Shown here: in pieces, positions 34,321-47,106 of the stretch
How positions within the stretch are numbered: the first letter of the stretch is position 1
Layout of the letters: every line of letters starts with the position of its first letter
DNA from: Pezizomycotina sp. ARF18
Taxonomy: Eukaryota > Ascomycota
NCBI GenBank assembly: GCA_002224055.1
Contig: AZLU01000007.1
Span: forward strand, 62,001 to 126,000
Length of the DNA: 64,000 nucleotides
Direction of reading: 5' to 3'
Translations under genes and position numbers: made by a program
The notes under the pieces: model-generated
What the model saw: the letters and a program-made list of their open reading frames with translations, nothing else
Told to the model about the DNA's origin: nothing
Databases searched by the model: none

Positions 34321-37300
34321 CTAACCACGACAAGGGATGTGCATCGTATATACAAAGGGCACAGGCGGGAAGTCTTCAGAACCGCCAGCTTCAGTTTCAG
34401 TAGCAGTTGTTGTCTCCGGGGTGTTCCCAGCTTTGGTGTTGGACCACCGGCTGTCGTCGTTGCAGAGGAAGCACTGACGGTATTGGGGTTGTTATTCTGA
34501 GTAGGCTGGCTTGTATTTGCATTGCTGCTTTGGCTGCTTGTGTTCTGAACCGGATTCTCACTGCGTCCAGAGCTGCTGGCGTTGCCGGAGCTGTAGCTCG
34601 GGTTCTCGGAGCCGCGAGTAGTAGGAGTGGTGTTGGTTTGAGTTAGGGCCGAAGAGCTGCCGGCGCTGTAGGTATACTGCGGAGTAGTTGAGATATTAGT
34701 GTTAGAGCTAGTATTGTCGCCGGTATTTTCTTGCACTGGGGTAGAACTGCTCGTATCGGTACCGCCACTTTTAGTGTTCGCATTACTGCCCTGAGTGGTA
34801 GGATACGTCGACGAGTCGAATTGTCGCTACTCCCAGTTTTGTAGAATCGCTCGCGGTATTTGTGGTGGAAGCGCTGGCTGTCGCCGTCTCCGAACTGGTG
34901 GTTTCTATCTCCGAAGAGCTACCATTGCAGTAGCTGAAATGTCTGTGGCTGTTATCCCTGAGTTGCTGGACGTTGTGGTCCCGAGGGGCTCGAATTAGAT
35001 TCCCCAGATGTCGTCGTCTCTAAAGAGCTATTATTCGTCTCCAAAGAGCTATTATTAGTCTCGGTACTCTGAGATCTTTGAGTGGGTCTCCTGTCGTTCT
35101 AGCGCTGTGGACGTCGTACCCATCGTTATATCCGACGAGGTACTGGAGGATCATCGCTATTGTCCGTTGGAATCTCAGCATCATTAGTAGTCGCAGACCT
35201 TCGTAGTGGTAGGATTGCCGGTTTTTTCGCTAGTTGGTGCTATTGTCGTCGTCCTCGCAGAGCTATCGTCTGTGATTCCCGAGGAATGGCTGTTATCATT
35301 CGGGGGAGGTTCAACATTCGTGGTTGTTGCCGGAATATTATTTGTAGTAGAAGTAGGGCCGCTACCCGTTCCGCCTCCTGACGACTCAGTGATACTTTCG
35401 GTTGACGAAGTCTCGGAAGTTCTATCGCCGTCACCCGGGGAAGATTGGGTATCGCTAGTCGTAGATGGAATACTGTCCCCGGTGCTCTTAGTCGAAGCCT
35501 CGGTGGTTTTCGAACCATTGTTATCAGAGTCTGTAGTAGTAGTGAGACTGTTGGTTGTAGTTGCCGTTACGGTGGTGCCTGGGGAGCCGCTATCGATAGT
35601 AATCGGAAATAACGACAACGCTATTGTCGAACTGCTAGTCGAAGTCGCCGAGGTATCATCGGGGGGCTGGCATGCTCCCCCTGGCACGAGCTTCCGTCCC
35701 GCAACAGTCCCATCCTCCTCGCAGACACCGTTCGTATCTCCGATGTCCCTGCCCGTAGCACTTGTCATCGTCCCGCATTTTCCCGAGCAGCAGTCTTCGT
35801 CGCCGCGGCACTCGGCGGACGACGTACTCGGTAAACACACTTTGCAGGTGCTGCTATCGAATCGCAGACAAATCCATCGCAGCAATTTTCGGTGATGGTA
35901 CATGAGCCGGCATTGGGCTGGGAGCAGAGAGCGCAGGCTCCCGTGTTGCAGACGGCGGGGCGTGATTTTGCCTTGGCAGCAATCTGTCGAGTCACCGCAG
36001 GTTCCCTTTCCGAGGTCGAGCAACTGACGCACGCTTTCGAGGCGCCGTCGCAGAAGCCCCCGAGCAGCAGTTTGACGTAGTCCCGCTCCCGGGCGTACAC
36101 TGGAGATTCGAGCCGATCCTGATACAGTTAGAGCACACCCCAGATCGCAGTACTGCGTCCGTTCGTTTGGCAGCAATTCCGCTGCTCAGACATCTATCGC
36201 CCAAGGCCAAACAGCCCGCACAGCGTTGCGTCGAGCTGCTGCATATTTTTGAACAGCACGCCGAGGCGGTGGTGCTGTCGCAGAAAGTGCTAGAGCCGGT
36301 CGGTATGCACGTTTTGCATATATAGTCGTCCAGTCGCAGGAGAGCGAGCCGCAGCAGTTAATGCTTCCGCCGGTACAGTACCCATGTTAGCGGGCAGGCA
36401 GCTTGTGCAGTGGCCGGTCATGTCGCAGAGCTTAGGCGAGCAGCACTGGCTCCCCGACGTACAGGTGGTTGACGAGTTTAGGCGGATGCAGTCTCCACAG
36501 ATACCTTGGTCGCAAACGCTCCCCGAGCAGCAAGGGCCCATGGTACAGTTCCCGTTTCCCTTGGCGATACAATCGACGCAGTGGCCCGTGCTGTCGCAGA
36601 CGCTGCTACCGCAGCACTGCGAGGTAGAATTACAAGTGAGGCTGAAGCGGCGCTTATACAATCGGAACACTTGCTGCTGTCGCAGTACGGAGCAGAGGAG
36701 CAACACTGAGCGGCGTCGTTGCAGGTTTTGCCGTAAGACAGGCAGTCCTTGCAGGTGCCCACGTCGTAATCGCAGTTCCCGGAGCAGCATTTTTGGTAGT
36801 TGGAAGGGTCGCATGTCGTCGGAGAATCGTTCGGAACACACGTCTCGCACCGTGCGTTCTCGCTCAGGCAGACTAGGTTTCCGCAGCAATCCTGATCCCA
36901 GTACAATCCCCGCCGTCCAGGGGCAAGCACGTGCGGCACTGGCCAGTGTTGTCGCAGACGCTCGAGCAGCACTGCGCGCCCGAGTTGCAAGTCGTATTCG
37001 AGCCGAGAGGTAAGCACTGGCAGACGCTCTGGTAGCAAGGCAAATCGTTGCAGCATTCACCTCCGCTGGAACAGCCTACGCCAGGGTCGAAGCAGTCCAC
37101 GCACGCGCTCCCAGGCGAGCACAGATTACTGCAGCAGTCCTCACCGACGAACAGCTGACGGCCGAACCCGAGTCCAAGCACCTTGCGCAACCGAGTCGCA
37201 GTACGGCGCGTCTTCGCAGCATTGGCTGGCGTCCCTGCACCCAACGCCCTCGGGAGCGCAGACGCAGTAGCCTCGGCGTCGCAGTACCGGAGCAGCACCT

Positions 37301-37680
37301 CCCATCCCGGCGGAGCAGAAAGTGAAGGAATCCGTAGGGATGCAGGTTTACATTTGTGATCGTTGCCGTCGTCGCAAACGTTCGGTTGCAACATTCGGCA
37401 TCGCGCCTGCACGGTTGACGTTGTTCGCCGGTAGGCAATCGACGCATTTGCCCGCTTCGCAGAAATTTCGCCGTGCAGCATTTAGTCGAGCCCGTACAGC
37501 CGGTTGCGTTGGTGTTAATGCAAGCGCGATCAAAGAGGGAGCCAATCCAGTGTGCTTGTCTATTGTCGCCCTCGGCTCGTTTGCTCTTACGGCAGTGCTG
37601 GTCGCCCAAACGACCGAAAAAATGGCTAAAATAATGGATAGTATTGGGACCTGCATCTTTCTCAGAGACCAGTCGGCCAT
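34321..37680 (-). CDS. Large secreted protein: tandem Cys modules plus Ser/Thr-rich tail
   Basis: The ATG at 37680 opens a signal peptide (VPILSIILAIFSVVW core). From about 37500 to 35670 the sequence is a tandem array of cysteine modules of roughly 30-40 residues with pattern C-x(3-6)-QCC-x(2-4)-VCD-x(3)-GxC-xxC-[LI], e.g. AQCCSSVCDNTGQCRTCLP, SQCCGSSVCDSTGHCVDCI and SQCCSPKLCDMTGHCTSCLP. I can read about a dozen, spread over two or three frames because of one-base breaks. From about 35670 to 34400 follows a mucin-like Ser/Thr/Asn/Gly-rich region, presumably O-glycosylated, ending PPVPFVYTMHIPCRG and the stop at 34321-34323. No clear GPI hydrophobic tail is visible. Over 1000 codons. Likely a cell-surface or matrix protein; no named family recognised. 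Confidence 0.65.
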
Positions 37681-39326
37681 GAAGGACCGGTCGAGCTCTT
37701 TTTTTAGACCTTATATGTCGGCACTCGGGCGATGGCGAAGCTCCAGGCGTCCCAGTATCTCTGGTGGCCCTTCTAATTAAGTGTTCTCCTAGTTTGGCCG
37801 CAAATTGGTAGAAAGATCGATCATTTTTCTAGCCTACAACAAAATATAACACATGCATATATTTAGTCATTTTCATAGGCTATTTATCTATACTGCATTG
37901 CACTCTTTACAGTTTTCGAACCAGTATTATTAGACATACCCGGGAGTCTAATATAAAGTTATCCACGTTGAGGGTTATCGTGATCTACGCGCGTTTGAGA
38001 TCCGGAGGCGAAATCGTTCCTTTATTCAAAGTTTCGCCTGACTTCACGTGTCACCGTAAGCTTTTAATTAGAATTATAATTCCGATACAAGCGCTTATGA
38101 CATGGAGATGAAGAGGTCTAGATGCGATATTCGATAGGAAGACCTTGATATTTTCCACATTTCCGTTTCAATTCACCAGGTATAGCCTCGCATCAGTCCA
38201 ACAAAATAAATCAATGGCAAGGTTAATTTGGTTGCACAATTGATTGAAGTTCTCTATATAGAGCATCAAAATCGCGCTACTTAGACCCTGAATACGTCAA
38301 GCAGGAATTCTCCGTCATCTCGTCTCATTTTGTTCCTTGTCGGGCTCAAGAGATCAGAGTATATCGAAAGAATTCTTGTCATAAGTCGCTTAGGATTGAA
38401 GCTGCTTGCTGGTTTCTTCGTGCTGCATGCTGGAAACGCCATGTTCAAACCCCCTCTGTTTATGTCCATATTACCCAAGAAACGTCATAAAAATAAGAAA
38501 TCTGTAAAATGAATGCCCTAACGGCTATACGCCTGTTAGAATGTTATATAATAGCTTTAAAGCGTAGGAATCTTCACTACTAATATATCCTCTGCTTGTC
38601 GTGCGATGAGTTCGTTTCATTAGAAAGCCAAGGCTCTCGCGAATAGACACACAAAGTGCATCTTGCAGCAAGCAACCTTGGAAGTAAGTTTGATATTGAA
38701 GAAAGGACGAAGACTAGAGTATCTATCCAATGTATCATGTCGTACACGTAGTACACGCACACGTACGTATTTACCGCCGTACTGCAATATCTGAGTATCG
38801 CGGTATTATTTGAATGTTTCGCTAAACACCTCAAACCTGAAGCCGGATGGAGCTCGAGCTTCTAGCTTTCGGAGGTGACAAGCCAGCACCGCTTCCCTGG
38901 AACGACACAGCCTCGTGTTCTCGTGTGACTTTCTACGGAGGCTGAAGACCCTGCAACCAGCAAGGCCGAGAATCCTTAAAAGAAGTATGTAAACTTGCTC
39001 TCTCTAATTTTCGATTCTACTGAACATACTTATGAATAATACAGCTCTTCTGATACGTATCTATCTTCGAGTATTTTTTTTTTTTTTTTTTGGTTTTACT
39101 TCTATTTATTTATTTATCTTTTTAATCTGATTTTGCGGGAGGGGAAAACAGGGCTTATCGACTCAGACAAGGCCGAAACATATTAACCAATAATTTTCCC
39201 TTACTACCAAGCAGCCGCCCAACCCCTCCAACAACTTTACCCAAATGAACAGCAACAAACGACATCGACGCCCTGCTTTTTCCTTATGTCGTAACTCCCA
39301 TTCCTCCCACTGCAAAGAAGACAGAC
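37681..39326. other. Intergenic, AT-rich
   Basis: No conserved gene. A poly-T tract at about 39069-39090 precedes the F-box gene. Short frames at 38281-38512 overlap on both strands and look random. Confidence 0.45.
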
Positions 39327-40144
39327 ATGACTCAGCTGGAGAGCCTGCCGCCGGAGGTGCTCGAGCTAGTCTTGCAGGAGCTGACGGTCATTGAGCTTCA
39401 CGAATACGTCAAGACCCTTAACAAGGGATTCAGGAACCTCATCGAATCGTGCACGAACGGCGGCTGGGTAAGGCGCTATTCCGGTCAGGAAAGCACCTGC
39501 CTGCCACCAACGCACTCCGCCAGCGATCCAAGCGGAGGAAGACGTTAGTACGCGTACTAACACCGGCGACGGCGGCGACGATACGGCGGCGGCGGGGCTC
39601 GATTCCGACATCGACATGACCGCCGACACGGACGATTCAGATTCCGGCCTGTTCACCCCCGCACGCGGCGCAAGAAGAAGAACGAGCGGATGAAGCAGAT
39701 CAACCTGGACGTCCACCCAGCCATCAAGAACCTCTGCCTCGTGGAGGACAAGTCGACGTGCCCGGACGCCTGCACGGAGATGAGCATGGACCGCATCGGT
39801 TTCCTCCACACGTCGTCGAACAGGCGGTCTTCGGCGTTCGTGAGCGTGCAGTCGGTACGCGTCGCACGCGATGACGCCACGTCCCCGCCGCGCGGCCAAA
39901 TAAACCTCTGGTACGTCGGGGGAACCTTTGGTCGTCGTCCACGCAAAGGCGGAGTAGCGTTACGGTGCTGGACGTCGCCAAAGCGGTCTGCGACCTCGTG
40001 CGGAGGAATTCGGACGTCTGGACGGGATTTTGCGCTCCGCTTCCGTATCAGAGGAGGAACACGGTTAAACTGAGGCGCTTTATAGATTTTGGGATGGGAA
40101 GGCTATCCGAGGATCCGTATTCTTGCGCGATTTATATGGATTGA
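39327..40144 (+). CDS. F-box protein
   Basis: The ATG at 39327 opens directly with the F-box: MTQLESLPPEVLELVLQELT then VIELHEYVKTLNKGFRNLIE (to about 39446). Then, in shifted frames, an acidic Asp/Ala-rich spacer (LDSDIDMTADTDDSDSG, about 39600), INLDVHPAIKNLCLVEDKST (39697 onward) and, near the end, LDVAKAVCDLVRRNSDVWTG and FIDFGMGRLSEDP, stopping at 40142-40144. Pattern is F-box plus an unassigned C-terminal region. Probable SCF adaptor; at least three frame breaks. GC-rich relative to surroundings. Confidence 0.6.
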
Positions 40145-40469
40145 TTGAGGATCGGATGGGATACATGCATAATATTTACACTGTCAGTTGGAGCCTTCAG
40201 GAAGCCTATACTAAGACTCACGATTTACTTTTAAGCTCTTATAGCATTTGCGAACGACGGTCGGAATTTCAACGTGAAGTCTGGCAATAGCGTTATTTGA
40301 CTTATTTACTAGTTATAGTGGTTTCACCTCATGAAATATCACTCATCACGTCCAAGATGTATCTCGGGCTCCCAGTATACGACAGAAAACACAGAATACA
40401 TCATTAGGTATCTACATGTCCTAAATACCCCCAAAATTCAGCCTCAATCTCCAAAATAACTCCAGAACG

Positions 40470-42173
40470 CTAACAAAATCCAAAAGCCTCAGTTCCCACC
40501 ATTATCATGCTCAAAACTACTGACACCCACGATCTCCGAACTTCACTGCCGCCGCCGATCTTCTCAACATCAGCGTCCTTCTCCTCCGTGACATCAAAGA
40601 TGCTATCTTTCCCCGTCGTACCCGCCGTAAACAGCGACCTATTCCCGCTGCTACCGATCTTACTACCGCTGTTGCCCATCCCCAAAACGGCCGCATTTTC
40701 TCTTAGAACGCTATCTCCCATCGCAGTGCTACCAACCGGCTCTTCAACCTGAGTGTTCTCGTCACGCCACCGAAGATGCTAAGACCGTGCTTACGCAGCC
40801 ACTGCTCCTGGTTCGGAATTGCCTCGGGATCGGAATCTTTAGTATCATCGGAGGTGTTGGGAGGCGGCGGTGACCGGCTCGGGCGCGAGAAATCGCCGCG
40901 GGGGAAGAATATTGTTTTTAGGGCGGGAGGCAGGTTATCATCATCAGGAGGTTTATTTCGACGCTGTAAAATGTTATTTTTGTTTTAGTTGGAAGTACCT
41001 TAATGGGGTCTTCAGGGGGGAGCTGGCTTTTTTGACTTACGTGGCGATGGTCCCGTGCTGGATGATCTTCCAGGTGAAGTCGTAGGACGTGAACCAGGCT
41101 TTCAGCCAGACGAGGCGGATTATGCTGAAGACGCAGACACTATATAGAATAAAGATTTAAGCACTTGCCGCGTTCTATTTGTGAATGGGTAGAGAAGGGT
41201 ATGCCTTACATTCCACCTACGCCGAATATACCGACGAGAATCAATTTCTCTTTTAAGCGTAGCTGCAACTTCCATATCAACGTGATCGGTATTATCCTGT
41301 TCATGTAATGAGACGCGCGCGTTAACACTTCCGACCCAAACTATTCTAGAAGTTACTTGTTCGAGCAGCTAAAGACTTACAATATCGCAAAATCCGAAAC
41401 AATGAGCAACGCCCCAAACTGTGTGAACAATCCCAGCTTATCCACACACTTCGCCGTCAACAGATGGTTCCAAAAATCTATGGGCGCGCACTGAAAAATT
41501 GCAGCGATGCCAGTACCCAAGTGAAACCGGTCACGAAAAATGCTATAACGTAGATTGATATCCGGTACCACCGTTCGCTTGATAGGGCGGCGTAGAAAAT
41601 GAGAAAGGTTATTTTGATGGCCCAGTGCGCCCAGGAGTATATGATGTCGTCCACATACAGTGCCTGTTCAGCGGAAGTTCAGTGAGAATGTGAGATTTAG
41701 ATGAGGGAGTATATGGGAGTGAGGATGTAGTACAATTTGCCAGTGCTTGTGGTCGTTTAGGACATGTCCCAGACGTGAAAGCTTGTGTAATTACTGTGCG
41801 CGAATGCTGCGGTGGTACAGGCTAGCAGGAACTACCACGGAATATTAGTCAATAATATACGGATCTTAATCATACGGTATGAATTTAGGTCGTTAGCCGC
41901 CAGCACTTACCAGCGCAAACAACGAAAACCAATCCTCCGGCCGTACCCTCTTCTTAATACACGCCACGAATACATCCGCAACCCTACAAACACCGCCGAA
42001 ACCGCGAACCAGACGTAAAAGAATACACAGTCTTTCCTCCCATTTTCGTGAGGCATCAATGGTATTATCCGTTGTAGTTCTTCCATCGGCGGTATAGGAT
42101 CTTTAATTAGGGGTGCGAGGAGCTTTGTTGTTAAAGATTTGTTTTCGAGGAGGGTATTCATGAGTGGTAACAT
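40470..42173 (-). CDS. Second fungal rhodopsin-domain integral membrane protein
   Basis: Starting near the ATG at 42173 (MLPLMNTLLENK), the N-terminal helix reads DCVFFYVWFAVSAVFVGLR. After a one-base break come KKRVRPEDWFSLFAL and a GTAAGT donor. The next exons give LACTTAAFAHSNYTSFHVW, WAIKITFLIFYAALSSERWY and IYVIAFFVTGFTWVLASL, then the family hallmark IFQCAPIDFWNHLL with KCVDKLGLFTQFGALLIVSD. Then follow IIPITLIWKLQLRLK and VCVFSIIRLVWLKAWF. The C-terminal tail (40721-40470) is soluble and Gly/Ser-rich. Same family as the gene at 4.1-5.5 kb but on different exon structure and with no close sequence identity. At least five exons; ligand unknown; an alternative upstream start cannot be excluded. 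Confidence 0.75.
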
Positions 42174-42837
42174 CTTTAGATTTTCGTTGCCGGCGTCGCA
42201 CCGGCGAAGAGGACGATTTCGAAGCCTAGCCTCATTAGGCTTTCTATTTCCGCCTCTTTTGGTAGTGAAGCGTAGTGTTCTCCATTTCCTTGGTGGAGAG
42301 CGTCGATGGACTTGGAGGCTTCTGCTATTGGAATGCCCTACATGGGTAATATCATGATCGATGATCTCAACCACCGTCTCATCGAGGCAAACGCCTGTAG
42401 TTATATCAACATCCAATACCACCATACCAACACGACATCCGTGTTTTTAGTAAAATGCGGGGTTTTAAACACCCTTTCCTTCCGCATAAAGTGTGGGTGG
42501 GAACGAAGAATATATCGCTTAATTTCTCGTGCCTAAACTATATTCTGCAGCTAAAATGAGACAACAAAAAGGCTGCAAACAAAAATCAAGAATGTGAATG
42601 CGAACAAAGGTTCCAATGATTGACAGGTCCACGGATAAGACGAGTAATCCTCTCGCTTTAGATCATGGACGTAAAAGCAATACGGAAGAAACATAGCACT
42701 GAACTCCTTAATCTACAAGCGAGTTGCTTCATTTTAGCTGGAACGTTTCTCTAGCAATAGAATCGCCATTTCTATCGATCTGACAGGCGCAATAGCTCGT
42801 TCAGTTGATGAAATGACAATCCCCTGATGCAAAACCA
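42174..42837. other. Upstream region of the rhodopsin-domain gene
   Basis: Contains a possible in-frame N-terminal extension to 42425 but no conserved sequence. Confidence 0.35.
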
Positions 42838-43158
42838 TTGACAAAACGTTTCTCCGCAAAACACGATGAAGTGAATCACTCCTTTGAGGTTTCTAGGCAA
42901 CTGAGGGCAAACGAACACCACCGAACCTACGAATCACCCTTTCCATCGCAGGGTGTGAGATTAAGTCATGACTCATACTTTGGAGAAATCTGGAGGATCA
43001 TCGAGACGTCGATCAAACATTTGATCTCGTATTTTTGCGAGCTAGACGAAGCTTGGCTTGGAGAAAAACGTCAGCGCTTAGCAAAGACCAACAGGAACCG
43101 GAAAATTCCGTCGAGGCTTTCTCCAATCACCGCTCAGGAAATAATCCAAGGCAGGTGA
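42838..43158 (+). CDS. Hypothetical protein, 106 codons
   Basis: An open frame with a mixed, coding-like composition (e.g. SYFGEIWRIIETSIKHLISY, then a basic C-terminus). No domain recognised and no conserved flanking exon. It may be a chance frame. Confidence 0.2.
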   Translation: MTKRFSAKHDEVNHSFEVSRQLRANEHHRTYESPFPSQGVRLSHDSYFGEIWRIIETSIKHLISYFCELDEAWLGEKRQRLAKTNRNRKIPSRLSPITAQEIIQGR

Positions 43159-44036
43159 CACAAACTCGGCGAGGTCCAGCGCCATAGACCATGCATCTTG
43201 ATAATGAGCAAGATGATGACTTGAAGCAACAGATCTAGAGGATAGTTTTTTGCCTTAATTGAGTTCGGAAGTGTGAGAGCACATAAATACGCTGGAAAAT
43301 ACCGTATGATATTGAACTAGAATATGACCGCTGGAGTGATGTCTACCACAAATGTTTTGTCGGTTCGATGCGTCTAGATCCGGCGAGAATGATGCCGGAT
43401 TTTGAAAAGATGCTATGATTGCTGGAGAGCGACCTCCGCTTAGCTTGCCTGAACAATTTTCATTCAGTTTCTAGAAAATGCCGTGCTGGATACCTTTCCG
43501 TATGCATTGGTATACTCCCGGTCTGTCAATCGGAATTTTCAACAGTTTGGGATGCATGCATCTAGCCTTGAATCGCATGGGAATTACTCTGAAGGCTCAA
43601 TTCCTTCAAGCGATAAAAGTAGCACATTCGTGATTTTGTATCACAAGCGATAATAGCGTTTTTACTAAGAAAAGAAAAGAAAAGAAAAGAGAAGGGTGTG
43701 TAGGAGCGAAACACAGTATTCCAATCACGAGGCATTTGTTGCGGTAATAACTTTATTACCCTCACAATCTTTGATTTCTCCCATCCAGATACGCTGTTAC
43801 AGTCCACGATCATTTGAAGAGAAAGAAAGGTTACACATTCTTTAAATATACCAGTTTGAAACTTTAGTTCAATAACACAGAATTATATTAACGTTTATAA
43901 AGACAAGTAATAATAAATCGAAGGTAAGTCGATCGTGCAATGCTTCCGATCCTTTTTAACAAGCCAGCTTTCTAACATTAACAATCAGTCAGTCAGTGTT
44001 CGAGATAAATCGGTGACCTACTGCCAATCACTAGCG
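43159..44036. other. Intergenic
   Basis: An AAAAG microsatellite at about 43668-43690. No gene seen. Confidence 0.45.
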
Positions 44037-44806
44037 ATGAAGACGCTAGAGTTTGGTAAACCTACCTTGGAGATACTGGAGATGATCTTCTCCCACGTCC
44101 CTTGCTAGGGTTACACCTGGTAGTCAAGCCTATCTGCCGCCTCTTCCACTCTATTATCGACGGTAGTTATGGCGGACCGCTCTCCGTAACTCTCTTCCGC
44201 GGCCTCTGCGGCCTAAGCTCCTCCCAACGGACGAAGATCCGTACATGACCCTCCCCTTTCACGGCAAACCGTCCGCAGGCAGGATACGCCGTCTCTTATC
44301 CTCCACCCAGCGCTTCGGAAACTTGCCGTCATGGACACAGGACAGCTACCTCTCAAGCCCTATGGTTGTCAGTGACAACTATACTCTCTCCAACTCCGTG
44401 ACATCGAAACCAGCATCGTTGACGTCGGATTCGTTAGTTTTGCTCAAAAGCGCGCGGAGTTTATACCGCTGGCATCGATTCCGATAGCGTACGACAATGC
44501 TTGCTTGCCGGCAAGGTCAGAGATTACTATCTCCTGCTTGGGCTGCAAGGACGGGATAATTTTGTACGCGGGAAACGGGAGGATACTGTGACGGTTTGGG
44601 ACGTCGCAGAGGGATTAGCGAAGTGCATGCACGGGCAATGGGGCGATTTAAATGAATGTATAACCGATTGTTATGATCCGCAGTGTCTGCTTCATCCGGT
44701 TAGTTACATCGACCTCGGCGGGGTGACGCTTTGCGAGGAGCCTGCGGTGTGTTTATTTCCGTATTCTATTGTTGAGAGTCGGAGTCGTGTTGATATACCT
44801 ATATAG
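44037..44806 (+). CDS. F-box protein
   Basis: The ATG at 44037 opens MKTLEFGKPTLEILEMIFSH, then, after a break, HLVVKPICRLFHSIIDGSYG, an F-box of the form seen in the 25 kb gene (compare RPACRLFASLIRD). It continues PLSVTLFRGLCGLSS (about 44180). The C-terminal part from about 44500 is open and reads VRDYYLLLGLQGRDNFVRGK, TVTVWDVAEGLAKCMHGQWG and SYIDLGGVTLCEEP to the stop at 44804. No second named domain. Likely SCF substrate adaptor; two or more frame breaks. Confidence 0.6.
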
Positions 44807-45370
44807 CTATAAGGAGTCTGACAGGTAGTTTAGCATCATTTAATTATGTGGATTTTTCTCGCAGCAGTATGTCAAGCTCTGAAGAACAGTTCGTCGCGTC
44901 AGTTTACCGTGCTTATAAACCGCGAGCTATGTATTTTCTACGCCCTTGTCAATTGTAGCTTTTAGTACTCCGTAAAGGCTTCGAGTCTGTGAAAGTCTGT
45001 AGATAGGATATATGAAATTCAAGAGGAGAAATATATTGTGAATTACAATCCTTTAAAAATTCCGAGATCTTTTTTTGAGGTATGCATGATACTAGTATTT
45101 CTCAAATAAGGCTTCATACATGAATATGAAAACTGTTAAATTAACCGTATAAAAAAAGTTTGTTTTTTAGATCTTATTAAGACTATATAGAGCCCTAAGG
45201 GTCCTAATATCTGCCATATGTATACGATACGAACATCATGGACCACAAGAAGACAATGTAGCTTTAGATTGCTATATATGGTATTGAGCCTCGATCAGAC
45301 AGATAATATTCATAATATGAAAACAGATATTACTAATTATTAATTATACAACAATCCGTCCATGTAAATT
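44807..45370. other. AT-rich intergenic spacer between convergent genes
   Basis: No gene seen. Confidence 0.5.
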
Positions 45371-47106
45371 CTACAGCCTAGCCGTTGCCGGTGTCTGTCC
45401 GAGTGCCTCGTCCGCCATCGCCCGTCCGGCCGCCCGCCCTGAGAAAATGCAACCACCGACAAACGTTCCCTCGAGCGAGTTATACCCGTGAACACCACCT
45501 CCGCCAAAACCAGCCACCTCGCCAGCGGCATACAAGCCTGGGAATAATTCTCCATCCTGCCTGATGACATTACTTTGAAGGTTCGTGTTAATCCTCCCAG
45601 CGTCTTGCGGGTGAGCAAGTTCATGCGGACGGCGATCAGCGGGCCGTGCTTCTTGTCGAGCAACTTGTGCGGCGGAGCAATCCTGGCCCGCTTCTCGGCC
45701 AGTACCGACGCCCGTTAGTGATGAGCATCGCCTGTGCGTCCTTGGAGTACGGATTGTCGAACTGTCCGTCGCGGGTCTCGACGATCTCCTTGATCTTTTC
45801 ATACTCGAGCAAGGGACCGTTGCGCTGCTTAGCCAGTTCGTTCATGCCGGCGACTAGATCTTCGAGGTTGTCTTTCACGACGAAGTCTTCGCCGTGCTTC
45901 TGGAAGTTCTGGACGGGTATTGTGCCCTTAGATCCCAAAATGCGCTGGGTGAGGAGTTGCCAGTAGCTCTTCCCGTCAGGTCCGGATTCTGCTCGGAGCC
46001 TGAGAGCGCGAATTCCCTGGCGATGATGGTCTGGTCTAGGATGAACCACGTATAGTCGTGGCCGGTGCTGCAGATATACTTGAGCGTCGCCAGCGTATCC
46101 GAACCGGGGTACAGGAACGGCGGCAGCCTCTTGCCAGTCGCATCGAGCCACAGCGACGATGGAGCCGGTAGGACGCGGATACCATGGTGTGGCCAGATGG
46201 GGTTCCAGTTCGCCAAACCCTCCGTGTAGTGCCACATCCGGTCGCGGTTGACGAGGCGCGCTCCAGCAGATTCGGTAATCGCCAACATGCGCCCGTCGAC
46301 GTGCGCGGGTACGCCGACTACGAAATTCTCGGGCACTTTCGGTCCTAATCTGTCTACCGGCCATGCGGCTTTAACCATCTCTACGTTCCCGCCGATCCCG
46401 CCCGAAGCGATAAGTACAGCCGAACCTAAGACTTCGAAATTACCCGTTACGTTTCTTGACGATTTTACGCCGCGCTCCAGCTTATCTTCTACCTCCAGCG
46501 TCCGCCCTTTAACTCCGATCGCCCTTCCGGTTTCCGGATCAACGATAATTTCATCTACCATGTGCCGAAACCTAAACTCTACCGTTCCCGCTTTTTCCGC
46601 CTTTAAAACCGGCTCCGCGAAAATCCTCACGACTTCCGGTCCCGTACCCCAAGTAATATGAAACCTCGGCACCGAGTTTCCGTGACCGTCCGCTCTACCG
46701 TCCCCTCTTTCTGCCCAGCCTACGTTGAACACAAATCCTAATCCTAGGCCTTTTACATATTTCTCCATCTCGTCGGCCGCAAAATTAACGAACGCTTCCG
46801 CCCACTGCCGCGGCCAGACGTCTTGATCCTCAAGTCGATCGAACCGCGCGGACGCCATCCAGTCTCGCATGGCGAGTTCCTTAGAGTCATTAATTCCCAG
46901 ACGTCGCTGCTCCGCCGAATTTACGACAAAGAGGCCGCCGAGGACCAGAAGGCTTGCCCGCCGAGGTTCTGGCGGTGTTCCTGGTCGATGATGATCGTCG
47001 GCACTTTCCGCAGGGAGAGCTCGTAGGCGGCTACGAGCCCCGCCAACCCGCCGCCAACGATGATTACGGGCTTTTCTGGAACGGTTTCGTTTCGTGGAGT
47101 CGCCAT
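45371..47106 (-). CDS. FAD-binding dehydrogenase (fumarate reductase / 3-ketosteroid dehydrogenase-like)
   Basis: The ATG at 47106 (MATPRNETVPEKP) leads into the dinucleotide-binding motif VIIVGGGLAGLVAAYEL and the acidic ribose binder IIIDQE. NLGGQAFWS is the flavin-proximal motif of this family. A long open stretch (46870-45980) carries GFVFNVGWAERGDG, AVLIASGGIGGN and MWHYTEGLANWNP. After frame breaks it continues SYWQLLTQRILGSKG, LLDKKHGPLIAVRMNLLTRK and GLYAAGEVAGFGGGGVHGY with NSLEGTFVGGCIFSGRAAG, the C-terminal FAD motif, and stops at 45371. Total about 560-575 codons, as expected for the family. It would reduce or oxidise a small organic or steroid-like substrate using FAD; the substrate is unknown. 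No intron is evident. About four one-base breaks. Confidence 0.85.

Noticed and set aside
35206-35895. Long plus-strand frame, 229 codons, Val/Ser-rich
   Set aside because: It is the antisense of the Ser/Thr-rich tail of the minus-strand secreted protein; its composition is the mirror of those codons and no domain is present.
46248-46661. Plus-strand frame opposite the flavin dehydrogenase
   Set aside because: Shadow of a strongly conserved minus-strand enzyme.
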